DNA of 64,000 nt, taken from contig NZ_LLYA01000159.1 of NCBI RefSeq assembly GCF_001440415.1, positions 1 through 64,000 of the forward strand, in the 5' to 3' direction. Position numbers and translations under genes: made by a program. This document shows, piece after piece, positions 26,651 through 35,534 of the stretch. Below the pieces are notes generated by a model. It saw only the letters and a list, made by a program, of their open reading frames with translations. It had not been told where the DNA came from and ran no database searches. This stretch comes from Bradyrhizobium retamae. GTDB lineage: Bacteria > Pseudomonadota > Alphaproteobacteria > Rhizobiales > Xanthobacteraceae. How positions within the stretch are numbered: position 1 is the stretch's first letter; every line of letters begins with the position of its first letter.

Positions 26651-28342
26651 CTAACCCGCTGCTGGCAGCACCGCGTCCGTTGCCGCCATCCACGGCCGCT
26701 GCGGCGATGCCAGTCCGATCAGGCGGCCCTGGATGTAGTCGCAACCCCATTCGCGCAGCATCACGGCGGTTTCCTCGTCCTGCACCCATTCGGCTACCGT
26801 CTTGATCTGCAGGCGGTTGGCAAGATCGATCAGCGTGTGCACGAAGGCGCGATCGTCGGCGGAGCGGGCGATGTTCTGCACGAAGGCGCCGTCGATCTTC
26901 ACGATATCGACGCCGAGCTTGCGCAGGTTGCGGAACGAGGTGTAGCCGGCGCCGAAATCATCGATCGCGATCTGGCTGCCGAAGCTTTTCAGTCGTGTGA
27001 TGAAGCCCCTGATATCGTCGATGTCCTGGATCGCAACCGTTTCGGTGATCTCGACGATCAGCCGCTCGCCGGCGCCGGGATGCGCCTGCATCAGCGATTC
27101 GATTCCGGTCCACCAGTCCGGGTCCATGGTGGTATCGGGCGAGATGTTGAGGCTGAGCCGCACGTTCGGCGACGCCGCGAGTTCGGCGACCGCGAGTTCG
27201 AGCACGCGATGATCGACCAGCCGGATCAGGCCCAATCGTTCGGCGACAGGAACGATATCGGGCGCCAGCAGCGCCTGGCCGTCCGCCTGCTCCATTCGCA
27301 CCAGGCACTCGTAGAACGCCGGCTGCCGCGAGCGCGCTTCGACCACGGGCTCAAAGGCGGTGACGATCCGCCGCTCGTTCAATGCAGTGACGATCTCGTC
27401 GGTGACGCGGATGTTGACGCGGCGCTGGGCGTCGCGCTCGACGTTCGGCTTCCACAGCGCGAACGATCCGGCGCGGCGGCGCTTGGCGCCATCGAGCGTT
27501 TCCTGGGCGCGGTTGACGGCCTCATCGGCATTGCGGGCGTAACGGGGGATGCTGATCGCTCCGATGGAGGCAGTCACCGAAACGGGACCGGATTTGGTCG
27601 GGATTACCTCGTCGCGGATCCCTGCCAGGAAACGCTCGGCCGCGATATTGGCGTCTTCGATGGTGCAGTTCCTCAAGATCAGCCCGAACTTGTTGCCGGA
27701 GAAGCGCCCGAGCACGTCGCCGCCGCGCAGCTTGGCACGGATGCGCTTTCCGACTTCGGCAATCACGGCGTCCGCGACATCGAAGCCAAAAGCATCGTTG
27801 ACGCGCGCCAAATGATCGATGCCGATCAGCATGAAGGCGCAGGTCGATCGGAGACGCATGGCTTCCTCGATCGCTTCCGCCAGCGAGGCGATGAGATGCG
27901 TGCGATTGAGTTCACCGGTCAGCGGATCGTGCATCGAGAGCTTCAGCAATTGCTCGTCGCGGGCACGGCGCTCATTGTTGATGCGGACAATGCCTTGCGC
28001 GCGCACTGGCTTGCCGTCGGACCCTGCGAACCAGCAACCGGTTTCCTCGATCCAGAGTACCGGCGCGGAGCTTGAGGCTCGCACGCCATATTCGATCCGG
28101 TAGGCGACGCCTTCGCCGCCCCGCGGCGGTGGCGCTCGAGTGAGGGCGTCCGTCCGGATCGAACCGGAGGGCTCGATCAACCGGGCGAATCCGGCGCCAC
28201 TCGCCAGCGCTTCCGCCGGAATGTCGGTGAAAACCGCGCCGGCATTGTCGCTCCAGGCGATGGTGTCCGCTATCAGGTCCCAAACGAAAGCCGCCTGGCC
28301 TAGTGAGGCAAGAATGCTGGAGGCTTCCGGGACAGGGGGCAT
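26651..28342 (-). CDS. PAS-GGDEF-EAL protein, probable c-di-GMP phosphodiesterase
   Basis: A 563-residue cytoplasmic protein: a PAS-like sensor at about 10-125, a GGDEF domain at about 130-295 and an EAL domain at about 310-555. The cyclase motif is degenerate: residues 215-219 read SGNKF instead of GGDEF, so it should not make c-di-GMP. The EAL signature at 345-347 reads ECL, but other catalytic residues are present (LSLNIS, VEITET, AIDDFGAGY, VKIDGAFV, YIQGRLIG). It is therefore likely a phosphodiesterase, with the dead GGDEF possibly binding GTP. No membrane segment was seen. Confidence 0.88.
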   Translation of the reverse strand: MPPVPEASSILASLGQAAFVWDLIADTIAWSDNAGAVFTDIPAEALASGAGFARLIEPSGSIRTDALTRAPPPRGGEGVAYRIEYGVRASSSAPVLWIEETGCWFAGSDGKPVRAQGIVRINNERRARDEQLLKLSMHDPLTGELNRTHLIASLAEAIEEAMRLRSTCAFMLIGIDHLARVNDAFGFDVADAVIAEVGKRIRAKLRGGDVLGRFSGNKFGLILRNCTIEDANIAAERFLAGIRDEVIPTKSGPVSVTASIGAISIPRYARNADEAVNRAQETLDGAKRRRAGSFALWKPNVERDAQRRVNIRVTDEIVTALNERRIVTAFEPVVEARSRQPAFYECLVRMEQADGQALLAPDIVPVAERLGLIRLVDHRVLELAVAELAASPNVRLSLNISPDTTMDPDWWTGIESLMQAHPGAGERLIVEITETVAIQDIDDIRGFITRLKSFGSQIAIDDFGAGYTSFRNLRKLGVDIVKIDGAFVQNIARSADDRAFVHTLIDLANRLQIKTVAEWVQDEETAVMLREWGCDYIQGRLIGLASPQRPWMAATDAVLPAAG

Positions 28343-28563
28343 CAGATCGCCTCGATTCGGGACACCACCGGGTGATTCCCTTGGGCCTTAAGGATAGACG
28401 AGAGGCTAGGCAAAGTTGATAAATAATCCGGAAACCATGTTTCTCGGACTTTCCGGGTTGGCCGGGAACGAAGCGGAAGGGAGCGGCATAGGCCTTGCGA
28501 GGTCAGATCGCAGTGGGGCGTTTCGTCCCGAAACGTGACAGTTTTAGCCGGTTGCGGTGCGCA

Positions 28564-28851
28564 ATGCTGGATATCGATCGATCAGACGAAATTTTGGACG
28601 GCGAGTTCGTCAACCTCGACGAGCCGGCCTGCGTCGCGTTGGTGCCGGTCGCGCAGTCCGTACACTGGTCACAGCGAGCAGCGATGCCGCGGCCCGATCC
28701 GACCTTCCTCGCGCAGTTGATTGCGGCCGCCGATCAGACACCGCAAACCCGCGGCCTGAGGCGGGCCTCGCTGGCGGATGCGCAGACGGCCTATGGCGCC
28801 AGCCAGATCCGGTGCTGCAACACCGGCTTCCGGACACGGCAAACCATCTAG
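28564..28851 (+). CDS. uncharacterised small protein
   Basis: About 95 residues from ATG 28564. An in-frame ATG at 28495 would add 23. The C-terminal half RPDPTFLAQLIAAADQTPQT and LRRASLADAQTAYG looks like a real, conserved-type motif that I associate with small hypothetical proteins of Bradyrhizobium. No domain, signal peptide or membrane segment was seen. No strong ribosome site precedes either start. The gene converges on the next minus-strand gene with 1 nt between them. Confidence 0.5.
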   Translation: MLDIDRSDEILDGEFVNLDEPACVALVPVAQSVHWSQRAAMPRPDPTFLAQLIAAADQTPQTRGLRRASLADAQTAYGASQIRCCNTGFRTRQTI

Positions 28852-28852
28852 A

Positions 28853-29572
28853 TCAACGCTGGGACGTATCAGGCTTATCCGGCGGCGGAGAGCCTGGGCC
28901 CGGCTGCAGTCCCGGCGAGGGAATTTCGGGCGAAGCGGCCTCTTGTGCAGGCCCTTCCGGCGACGCCGCTGCGGACGAGGCCGCCTCAGGCGCTGTCGCG
29001 GGCTGCACCGGTTTCGGTTCGGGGCGATCTTTCAATACCGATTCGGCAACAGAAGCCGCCGGCGGCGCCGATGACGCAGCAGGCGAAGATGCCGGTGCCG
29101 GTGCCGTTATGGGCTCGGCTCGAGGCTCGGCTGCCGGCCGCGCCTCGGCTTTTTCGGCGTCTTTTGCTGGAGGCGCAGGCGCAGGCGCCGCTGCTGCGAC
29201 GACGGCACGGCGTCGTGTCCGCAATGCGAGGCCGGAGACGAAATCCACCAGCGACAGTGTCGTCATCAGGAAATAGGTCGAGGTGCCGAACTTCGGCCAC
29301 AGCAGGAATTCAGCCGCCGCCGCTCCGAACACGATCAGCGACAGCAGATGGTCGGTGAGATATTTCGCGCCGGGCCGCGCGCCTTTGATGACCTCGGCGA
29401 GCAGCAGCAAGATGCTGAGCGTGAGCAGCACGTCGCTCAGCGTCACGGTCCATTCCGCACCCGACATCAAGGTCAGCTTCACCAGCGGCTCGGTGAACGA
29501 TACCTCCGGCATCAGGAAGACGATGATGTTGTAGATCGCGAGCGGAATCAGAAGCAGCGGAAAACCGACCAT
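28853..29572 (-). CDS. membrane protein with long Pro/Ala-rich tail
   Basis: The 239-residue protein has an N-terminal membrane part (about residues 1-120) with three or four hydrophobic segments, then a low-complexity tail of about 115 residues rich in Ala, Pro, Ser and Glu. The membrane part resembles a generic small integral membrane family found in Bradyrhizobium. The function is unknown. The tail would be flexible. rpmF lies upstream on the same strand. Confidence 0.7.
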   Translation of the reverse strand: MVGFPLLLIPLAIYNIIVFLMPEVSFTEPLVKLTLMSGAEWTVTLSDVLLTLSILLLLAEVIKGARPGAKYLTDHLLSLIVFGAAAAEFLLWPKFGTSTYFLMTTLSLVDFVSGLALRTRRRAVVAAAAPAPAPPAKDAEKAEARPAAEPRAEPITAPAPASSPAASSAPPAASVAESVLKDRPEPKPVQPATAPEAASSAAASPEGPAQEAASPEIPSPGLQPGPGSPPPDKPDTSQR

Positions 29573-29707
29573 GGGTATCGCGCCTTACTAGGAAAACCGG
29601 AAATGTCCCCGGTCAAAGCATCGCTTCGCCCTGTGGAACCGTTGGCCCACTCGTTGGCCAAATTCGGGCAGGCGCCACTGGGAGCGGCGCCCTATCCCCT
29701 TATCCGG

Positions 29708-29890
29708 TCAGGATTCCTTCTTCTTCAGCACCTGCCGGCCCTTGTACATGCCGGTCTTCAGGTCGAGATGGTGCGGACGGCGCAGCTCGCCCGAATCCTT
29801 GTCCTCGGCATAGGTCGGCTTCTTCAGCGCATCCGCCGAGCGGCGCATGCCACGCCGTGAGGGCGATGTTTTTCTTCTGGGAACGGCCAT
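29708..29890 (-). CDS. rpmF: 50S ribosomal protein L32
   Basis: A 60-residue protein with the classical L32 N-terminus MAVPRRKTSPSRRGMRRS and the alphaproteobacterial tail HHLDLKTGMYKGRQVLKKK. It lacks the zinc cysteines, as usual for this class. mtgA lies upstream on the same strand with a 154-bp gap that probably contains the rpmF promoter. Confidence 0.97.
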   Translation of the reverse strand: MAVPRRKTSPSRRGMRRSADALKKPTYAEDKDSGELRRPHHLDLKTGMYKGRQVLKKKES

Positions 29891-30044
29891 AACAGTCCTC
29901 TAGGGGTGTTGTCGGAGGCATCCGTCCGAAACCAGACCGCCCAGCGCTTCGCGCACGGGCTGCGATGCCGATAAGGCCGCGCTTATAGAGGATGGGCCGG
30001 CGTAAAGCTAGGGCAGGTTGCGGTAAAAGCGGCCGAAAATTGGC

Positions 30045-30836
30045 TCAAAAAGCGCGATTCTCGCTCCAGCAGCGCTGTAGCGCCGCGGCATTGGCCCGCG
30101 CCATGTAGGTGGCGGCCAGCCGGCGCACCCCGGGGCCAGGATTGCGGGCGCTGCGCCTGACAGGGTTGGGCAGGATCGCCGCCAGCAAGGCGGCCTCGCG
30201 CGGCGACAGGGTCGCGGCCGACCGGCCAAAGGCGTAGAGGGAACCGGCCTCCGCCCCGAACTGCCCGGACGGGCCGAGTTCAGCGATGTTGAGATAGATT
30301 TCCAGGATCCGTTGCTTGGGCAGCACCAGATCGATCCACATCGCGAGCGGTAGTTCCAGCACCTTGCGGACCACGCTGCGGCCCGGCCACAGGAACAGGT
30401 TTTTCGCCACCTGCTGGGTAATTGTCGACCCGCCGCGGGTGGGCTCGCCGTCCTCGGCGTCGTCGATTGCGTCCTGCAGCGCACCCCAATCGACCCCGCG
30501 ATGGCTGCAGAATCTGGCGTCTTCGGAGCCGACCACCGAGCGCGGCAGGTAGGGCGAAATCGCTTTGAAATCGATCCATTGCCGCGACACCGGCGCGCCC
30601 TTGAGCCAGCGCCAGGCCATCAGGGCCGAGACCGGATGCCCGGTGCGGTAGAACGGCGTCACCAGATAGGGCAGCAACAGCACCGCCAGCAGGATCAGCA
30701 CTAAAATTCGGACAATGCGCAAATTGGATGCTTCCGGTTCAGCCCCGGGCCCTCCGGGACCGCTGAACAGGCCCCACCCACGTGACATCTCCATGATATT
30801 TCGAGCGTTTTCCAGCGCTTTTGTGACCTGCGTCAT
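30045..30836 (-). CDS. mtgA: monofunctional biosynthetic peptidoglycan transglycosylase
   Basis: MtgA polymerises lipid II glycan chains in the periplasm. One membrane helix (ILVLILLAVLLLPYLV) is followed by a GT51 domain with the catalytic Glu in GSEDARFCSHRGVDW, GGSTITQQVAKNLFLW, and KQRILEIYLNIAELG. The start is uncertain: ATG 30836 gives 263 residues. ATGs at 30794 or 30788 would give a shorter N-terminus and a TTG at 30878 a longer one. It is divergent from the ispA-like gene with a small gap. Confidence 0.93.
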   Translation of the reverse strand: MTQVTKALENARNIMEMSRGWGLFSGPGGPGAEPEASNLRIVRILVLILLAVLLLPYLVTPFYRTGHPVSALMAWRWLKGAPVSRQWIDFKAISPYLPRSVVGSEDARFCSHRGVDWGALQDAIDDAEDGEPTRGGSTITQQVAKNLFLWPGRSVVRKVLELPLAMWIDLVLPKQRILEIYLNIAELGPSGQFGAEAGSLYAFGRSAATLSPREAALLAAILPNPVRRSARNPGPGVRRLAATYMARANAAALQRCWSENRAF

Positions 30837-30899
30837 GGAATTGACGAAGCCTCTGCCATCAACGATTGTCCGGGCCAAATTGATCTGGAGCTATTCTTA

Positions 30900-31820
30900 A
30901 TGACGACCGCCACTGCCGATTTCGCCAAACGACTGGACCAGACCGCGGAGGACACCGAAGCACTGCTGGCGAAGCTATTGTCCGATACCCTGCTGCCCGA
31001 CGAGATCGCGCGGCCGAAGCGGCTGATGGACGCGATGCGCTATTCCAGCCTTGGCGGCGGAAAGCGGCTGCGGCCCTTTCTGGTGGTTGAAAGCTCGGCG
31101 GTGTTCGGCGTCCCGCGCGAGGCCGCGCTGCTGGTCGGCGCGGCGCTGGAATGCATCCATTGCTATTCCCTGATCCATGACGATTTGCCGGCGATGGACA
31201 ACAGCGATTTGCGCCGCGGCCGGCCCACGCTGCACAAGAAGACCGACGACGCCACCGCGATCCTCGCCGGCGACGGGCTATTGACGTTGGCGTTCGACAT
31301 CGTCACCCGCGACGAGATCCACAAGGACGCCAATGTGCGCCTGCTATTGACGCGGGCGCTGGCGCGCGCTTCCGGCATCGGCGGCATGGTCGGCGGCCAG
31401 ATCCTCGACCTCGCCGGCGAAGGCCGCTTCGGCGACCGCGAGCCGGTCGACGTGGCGCGGCTGCAGCAGATGAAGACCGGCGCGCTGTTGCGCTATGGCT
31501 GCATCGCCGGCGCGATCCTCGGCCGGTCCACGCCGAAGGAATACCAGGCGCTCGACGATTACGGCCGCGCGCTCGGCGAGGCGTTCCAGATCGCCGACGA
31601 CCTGCTCGACGTCGAGGGCGACGCCGCAGCGCTCGGCAAGCAGACCGGCCAGGATGCGGCGCTGGGCAAGACGACCTTCGTTACCCAGCTCGGCATCGAC
31701 GGCGCCAAGCAGCGCGTGCGCGATCTCCTGGCGCGCGCCGATTCCGCGCTGTCGATCTTCGGCGCGAAGGGCAACATATTGCGGGCAGCCGCGCGATTTG
31801 TCGCGGAGCGCAGGAACTAG
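30900..31820 (+). CDS. ispA: polyprenyl diphosphate synthase (farnesyl-PP synthase type)
   Basis: The 306-residue protein belongs to the trans-isoprenyl diphosphate synthases. The first aspartate-rich motif is in LIHDDLPAMDNSDLRRG (DDxxxxD) and the second in FQIADDLLDVEGD. KQTGQDAALGKTTFV is also typical of the short-chain (FPP/GGPP) group. The product feeds ubiquinone, undecaprenyl phosphate and possibly hopanoid synthesis. The chain length made cannot be fixed by eye. The DUF1345 gene follows after 20 nt. Confidence 0.92.
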   Translation: MTTATADFAKRLDQTAEDTEALLAKLLSDTLLPDEIARPKRLMDAMRYSSLGGGKRLRPFLVVESSAVFGVPREAALLVGAALECIHCYSLIHDDLPAMDNSDLRRGRPTLHKKTDDATAILAGDGLLTLAFDIVTRDEIHKDANVRLLLTRALARASGIGGMVGGQILDLAGEGRFGDREPVDVARLQQMKTGALLRYGCIAGAILGRSTPKEYQALDDYGRALGEAFQIADDLLDVEGDAAALGKQTGQDAALGKTTFVTQLGIDGAKQRVRDLLARADSALSIFGAKGNILRAAARFVAERRN

Positions 31821-31840
31821 CGCGTATCGAAGGCCAGCGG

Positions 31841-32521
31841 ATGGACAAGGAATTCGAGAAACACCTTGTTCGCTTCCAGAACCTGCCGATGCCGGTCCGC
31901 GTCGTCTACGGAAGGCCGCGGACCTTTATCGCGCTCGCGGTTGGCGTGGCCGTATTCTTCCTTGCGCCCGACACGCTTCGGCTGGCGACACGTCTCATCA
32001 TCGGCTGGGATGTCTTCGCCGCGCTGTACCTCGTACTCGCTTACATTATGATGCTGCGCTGCAACGTCGGCCATATTAGGCGCAGCGCGGTGTTGCAGGA
32101 TGACGGGCGTTTCCTGATCCTGTTAGTGACCGCGTTCGGCGCCCTCGCAAGCCTTGGCGCGATCGTGTTCGAGCTCGGCGCCTCGAAAGGCAATCCGGCC
32201 GGGCTCATCCTGGCGACGGCGACGATCGCATTGTCATGGGCGCTTGTGCATACCGCCTTTGCACTGCACTACGCCCATGATTTCTATCGCGGCAAAAAGC
32301 CCGGCGGCCTGCAGTTTCCAAGCGGCGACGCACACAAGGATGCGGATTACTGGGATTTCGTCTACTTTTCGTTCGTGATCGGCATGACCGCGCAGGTTTC
32401 TGACGTCGGCATTACCGACAGGATTATCCGCCGCACCGCGACCGTGCACGGCATCATTTCGTTCGTGTTCAACACCGCGCTGCTGGCCTTGATGGTGAAT
32501 ATCGCGGCGAGCGTGATCTGA
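31841..32521 (+). CDS. DUF1345 membrane protein
   Basis: A 226-residue integral membrane protein with about five helices. The conserved DUF1345 block is near the middle and end (ALHYAHDFYRG, then FPSGDAHKDADYWDFVYFSF and TAQVSDVGIT). The function is unknown. It follows the ispA-like gene by 20 nt and may be cotranscribed. Confidence 0.85.
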   Translation: MDKEFEKHLVRFQNLPMPVRVVYGRPRTFIALAVGVAVFFLAPDTLRLATRLIIGWDVFAALYLVLAYIMMLRCNVGHIRRSAVLQDDGRFLILLVTAFGALASLGAIVFELGASKGNPAGLILATATIALSWALVHTAFALHYAHDFYRGKKPGGLQFPSGDAHKDADYWDFVYFSFVIGMTAQVSDVGITDRIIRRTATVHGIISFVFNTALLALMVNIAASVI

Positions 32522-32580
32522 AAAGCAATTGGCCCCGCTGTCGCGGCGCCAATGTGGACTTGATCTGATGCTGGCCGCCG

Positions 32581-34356
32581 TTACGGGCACACCCCCGACA
32601 TGATGGCCTGGTAGCTATTGCAGCCCTGCTGGCGTTCGAGGCCGGTGAGCGGGCGCCCACTGGCCCCGATGCTCGGATCCCGTCCCTGATAACGCCCGGC
32701 GGTGGCCTGCCTGGCCCGCGGCGCCTGATACGGCCTGGCTTCCAGCGCCTGCCGCGGTTCGGGCTTCCCGCGCTTGGCGACCGGCTTCCTGGCGCTACGC
32801 TTCTCGCATTCGTTGTCGTCGTTGAGGTACGAGCCCTCCGCGCAGGTGATCTTGGTGCAGCGCTCGCCCTCGGCCTTGAAGCCGTGCTCGCAGACCAGCG
32901 GGCACACGCGCGCCGATTTCAGCTTGATCGTATCGAGCGTATCGACGCTGGCGACCTTGGTGTCGAGCTTGGTTCCGGCGTAGCGGTTGAACAGGGTCAG
33001 CGACCGCTGCGAGGCGCGATTCCAGTTGCCATCGGCGTTGCCGGTCAGGCAGCCGACGCGTTGCAGTTCGGCCTGTACCGACTTGGTGACGTCGGCCTGC
33101 GGCGGCCCTGACGTGAGGGCAGCAACGTTCACGGTCTTGTCCTTGTCAGCGGATGCCGGGGCGGACGCCTTGTCGGCGGCAGCGCTTTCGGCGGCGACGC
33201 GCTTCTGCTCGGCCGCGGCCGCCTGCTCCTGCGCCACCTGCTTGGCCTTTTCAGCCGCGACGCGCGCCTGCTCGGCGGCTTTGGCTTCCGCTTCGGCCTT
33301 TGCCTGCTGCGACTTCTGGGCGCCCTCGGCGGCGAGCCGCGCCCGCTCCTGCTCGGCCAGCCGCGCCTTCTCGGTCGCGGCGACCCGCGCCTCCTCGGCG
33401 GCGATCTTGTCGAGCTGAAGTTTTGCGAGGCTCGAATAGAAGCCGTCGGGATATTGCGCGAGGAAGGCGTTGAGCGCGCTCTTGTTGCCGATCTGCAGCG
33501 CGAGTTCGTAATCGCGGCGAGCTTCGGCCTGCGCGCTCAGAGCTGGCGCAGCGGCCGCCGGCGCCGCGCGCGGTGCCGGCACCAGCGGCACGTCTTCACC
33601 GCCGAGCGAACCATACACAAAGGGTTCCTGCCGATTATTGGTGGTCTTGAGCACCTCGTCGCGGACAAAGCCGAACGCGCGGCGGACGTCGAGCCCGGGC
33701 TTGGTCAAATGATTCGACAGCGCCGCCGTGAACGGGCTGTTCTGGCCATCACCATCGGCCGCCGTCGAACCGGCCTTGGCCGAATAGGCGATCAGGACGT
33801 TGGGGCTGGTCGGCTCGACCTTGGCCAGGCCTTGCCCGATCGCGCGCGACGCGACGGTGCGCTTCATGGTGCGGGCAAACGGATTGTCGCGGCAGGCGTC
33901 GAGAATCACGAGCCGCAGCTTCTTGGCGGGCTCGATTGCGATCAGGATGCGATCGAGCGAAAGGCCCTCGTCATAAATGTCGGTATCGCGTTCCAGCCGC
34001 GCATCGACGGGAATCAGGTAATTCGCGCCGTCAACTTCGATCCCGTGGCCGGCGTAATAGACCACGGCGATATCGGCATCGCGCGCACGATCGGCGAAGT
34101 CGCGCAGCGCGCGACGGGTTTCGGCCGCCGGCAAGTCACGGCGGGAATCGACGACGTCAAAACCGGCGTTCTTCAGCGTGGCCGCCATTTTGGAACTGTC
34201 GTTGACCGGGTTGCTGAGCGGTGCGACATTCTGGTAGGCGGAATTGCCGAGGATCAGCGCGACGCGCTTCTCGGCAAAGGCCGGCTCGCTCACCAGCAGG
34301 AAGGCGGCGGCTGCAAGTGCCCATCGGCACAATTTTAGCGATCCAGACATCATCAT
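32581..34356 (-). CDS. exported caspase-family (C14) protein
   Basis: The 591-residue protein has a signal peptide (cut near PAFA-EKR, residue 29) and a caspase-fold domain at about 29-250 with the catalytic pair His104 in YYAGHGIE and Cys154 in VILDACRDN. It then has an Ala/Glu/Lys/Gln-rich coiled-coil stretch (about 290-400) and a C-terminal part resembling a peptidoglycan-binding helix bundle (SVQAELQRVGCLTGNADG), with a cysteine-rich tail. It is probably periplasmic. The biological role of these bacterial caspase-like proteins is mostly unknown. Three ATGs in a row follow GGAGGAG; the second has the best spacing. Confidence 0.85.
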   Translation of the reverse strand: MMMSGSLKLCRWALAAAAFLLVSEPAFAEKRVALILGNSAYQNVAPLSNPVNDSSKMAATLKNAGFDVVDSRRDLPAAETRRALRDFADRARDADIAVVYYAGHGIEVDGANYLIPVDARLERDTDIYDEGLSLDRILIAIEPAKKLRLVILDACRDNPFARTMKRTVASRAIGQGLAKVEPTSPNVLIAYSAKAGSTAADGDGQNSPFTAALSNHLTKPGLDVRRAFGFVRDEVLKTTNNRQEPFVYGSLGGEDVPLVPAPRAAPAAAAPALSAQAEARRDYELALQIGNKSALNAFLAQYPDGFYSSLAKLQLDKIAAEEARVAATEKARLAEQERARLAAEGAQKSQQAKAEAEAKAAEQARVAAEKAKQVAQEQAAAAEQKRVAAESAAADKASAPASADKDKTVNVAALTSGPPQADVTKSVQAELQRVGCLTGNADGNWNRASQRSLTLFNRYAGTKLDTKVASVDTLDTIKLKSARVCPLVCEHGFKAEGERCTKITCAEGSYLNDDNECEKRSARKPVAKRGKPEPRQALEARPYQAPRARQATAGRYQGRDPSIGASGRPLTGLERQQGCNSYQAIMSGVCP

Positions 34357-34567
34357 GACTCCTCCGGAGCCTTGTACCTTTTTACCACACCGGTCTGCCT
34401 ATCAGAAGGATCAGGCCGGCTTTGTGAGTTAGGTCACGAACCACGCAGACGTGAATCGCACCCTCTCCATCCTTAGTCTGGCCAGTGTCCCGCTGGTTCG
34501 GCCATCGCCAATCACCTTTTCCGCCGGATCCGGCCGGGTATGGCGGCGAACGTGTCCGCCCGCGCGA

Positions 34568-34996
34568 TCACCGCGGCACGACATGTTCCTGAAATTGCGG
34601 CAGGTCATCCGTGATCAAAAACCAGGGCGCCTTGAAGCCGACGAAGATGTGGGCCGTTGGACGGATCGAGGGATCGTCAATCAGCGTGCCCATGGCAACA
34701 TGGACGAAGGCGCCGTCGCGCACCACGGAATAGAGCAACGAACCGCATTCGGGGCAATGCGCGTTGTGGTTCGCCGCATCGCCATAGATCATGATGTTGT
34801 CTTTGCCTTTGGTGACATCAAACTTGTCCCGTGCGATGCCGGCAAACGGCTTGAATGCCGAACCGGTGGTGCGCCGGCAATCCGAGCAGTGGCAATTCAA
34901 GGCATATTCGAATTCGTCCGCCACCGCATAGCGCGTCGCGCGACAGAAGCATTCTCCGGCAAGAATGCGAGCATTCGATTTTGCTGAACCCGCCAC
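34568..34996 (-). CDS. GFA family (CENP-V/GFA domain) protein
   Basis: The 142-residue protein has the zinc-binding cysteines of the GFA fold: GECFCRATRY, NCHCSDCRR and HCPECGS. These proteins were first linked to glutathione-dependent formaldehyde activation. Most members have no proven function. There is no ATG start; GTG 34996 has GAGGG 7 nt upstream, and a TTG at 35002 is the alternative. It is divergent from the NTF2-like gene. Confidence 0.87.
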   Translation of the reverse strand: MAGSAKSNARILAGECFCRATRYAVADEFEYALNCHCSDCRRTTGSAFKPFAGIARDKFDVTKGKDNIMIYGDAANHNAHCPECGSLLYSVVRDGAFVHVAMGTLIDDPSIRPTAHIFVGFKAPWFLITDDLPQFQEHVVPR

Positions 34997-35097
34997 CCGC
35001 AATCCCTCGCACCTGTGATGAACTCACCATAGCGCAATGCGCCGGTTCGTGGCTTAATTCAACTCGAACAAATTTCCAATGCCGGGGAGGAATAGCT

Positions 35098-35472
35098 GTG
35101 AGTCATGACCGATCGACCGTCGAAGCCGTGGTGCAGAACTATTTCGATGGCCTTTATGAGGGCGATGCCGACAAGCTGGGCGCGATCTTCGACCCCTCCG
35201 CCGATTTGCGCTGGCTGGAGAAAGGCGAGTTGCAGGTGCTGAGCGTTCCGGACTGGCTCGATCGCGTGCGAAAGCGGCCGTCGGCGAAGGCTGAAGGAAA
35301 GCCGCGCGAGGATTTCATCGTCACGATAGACCGCTCGGACGAATCCACCGCCTTCATCAAGGTGCGCTGCCAGTTGCCGCCGCGCTATTTCACCGATTAT
35401 CTGGTGGCAATGAAACTGCGCGACGGCTGGAAGATCGTCTCGAAATCCTACCGCTACGATCTGCGCGAGTAA
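35098..35472 (+). CDS. NTF2-like / putative lumazine-binding protein
   Basis: A 124-residue single-domain NTF2-fold protein of the putative lumazine-binding group (STVEAVVQNYFDGLYEGDAD at the start, GWKIVSKSY near the end). It starts with GTG 35098, about 7 nt after GGGAGG. The function is unknown; such proteins bind small hydrophobic ligands or act as small enzymes. It converges on the Rieske gene. Confidence 0.83.
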   Translation: MSHDRSTVEAVVQNYFDGLYEGDADKLGAIFDPSADLRWLEKGELQVLSVPDWLDRVRKRPSAKAEGKPREDFIVTIDRSDESTAFIKVRCQLPPRYFTDYLVAMKLRDGWKIVSKSYRYDLRE

Positions 35473-35534
35473 TATTTACTCAAGCCCGCACGCCCGTGAA
35501 CATCGACAGCAATGACGATGGATCGAGCCTGCCC

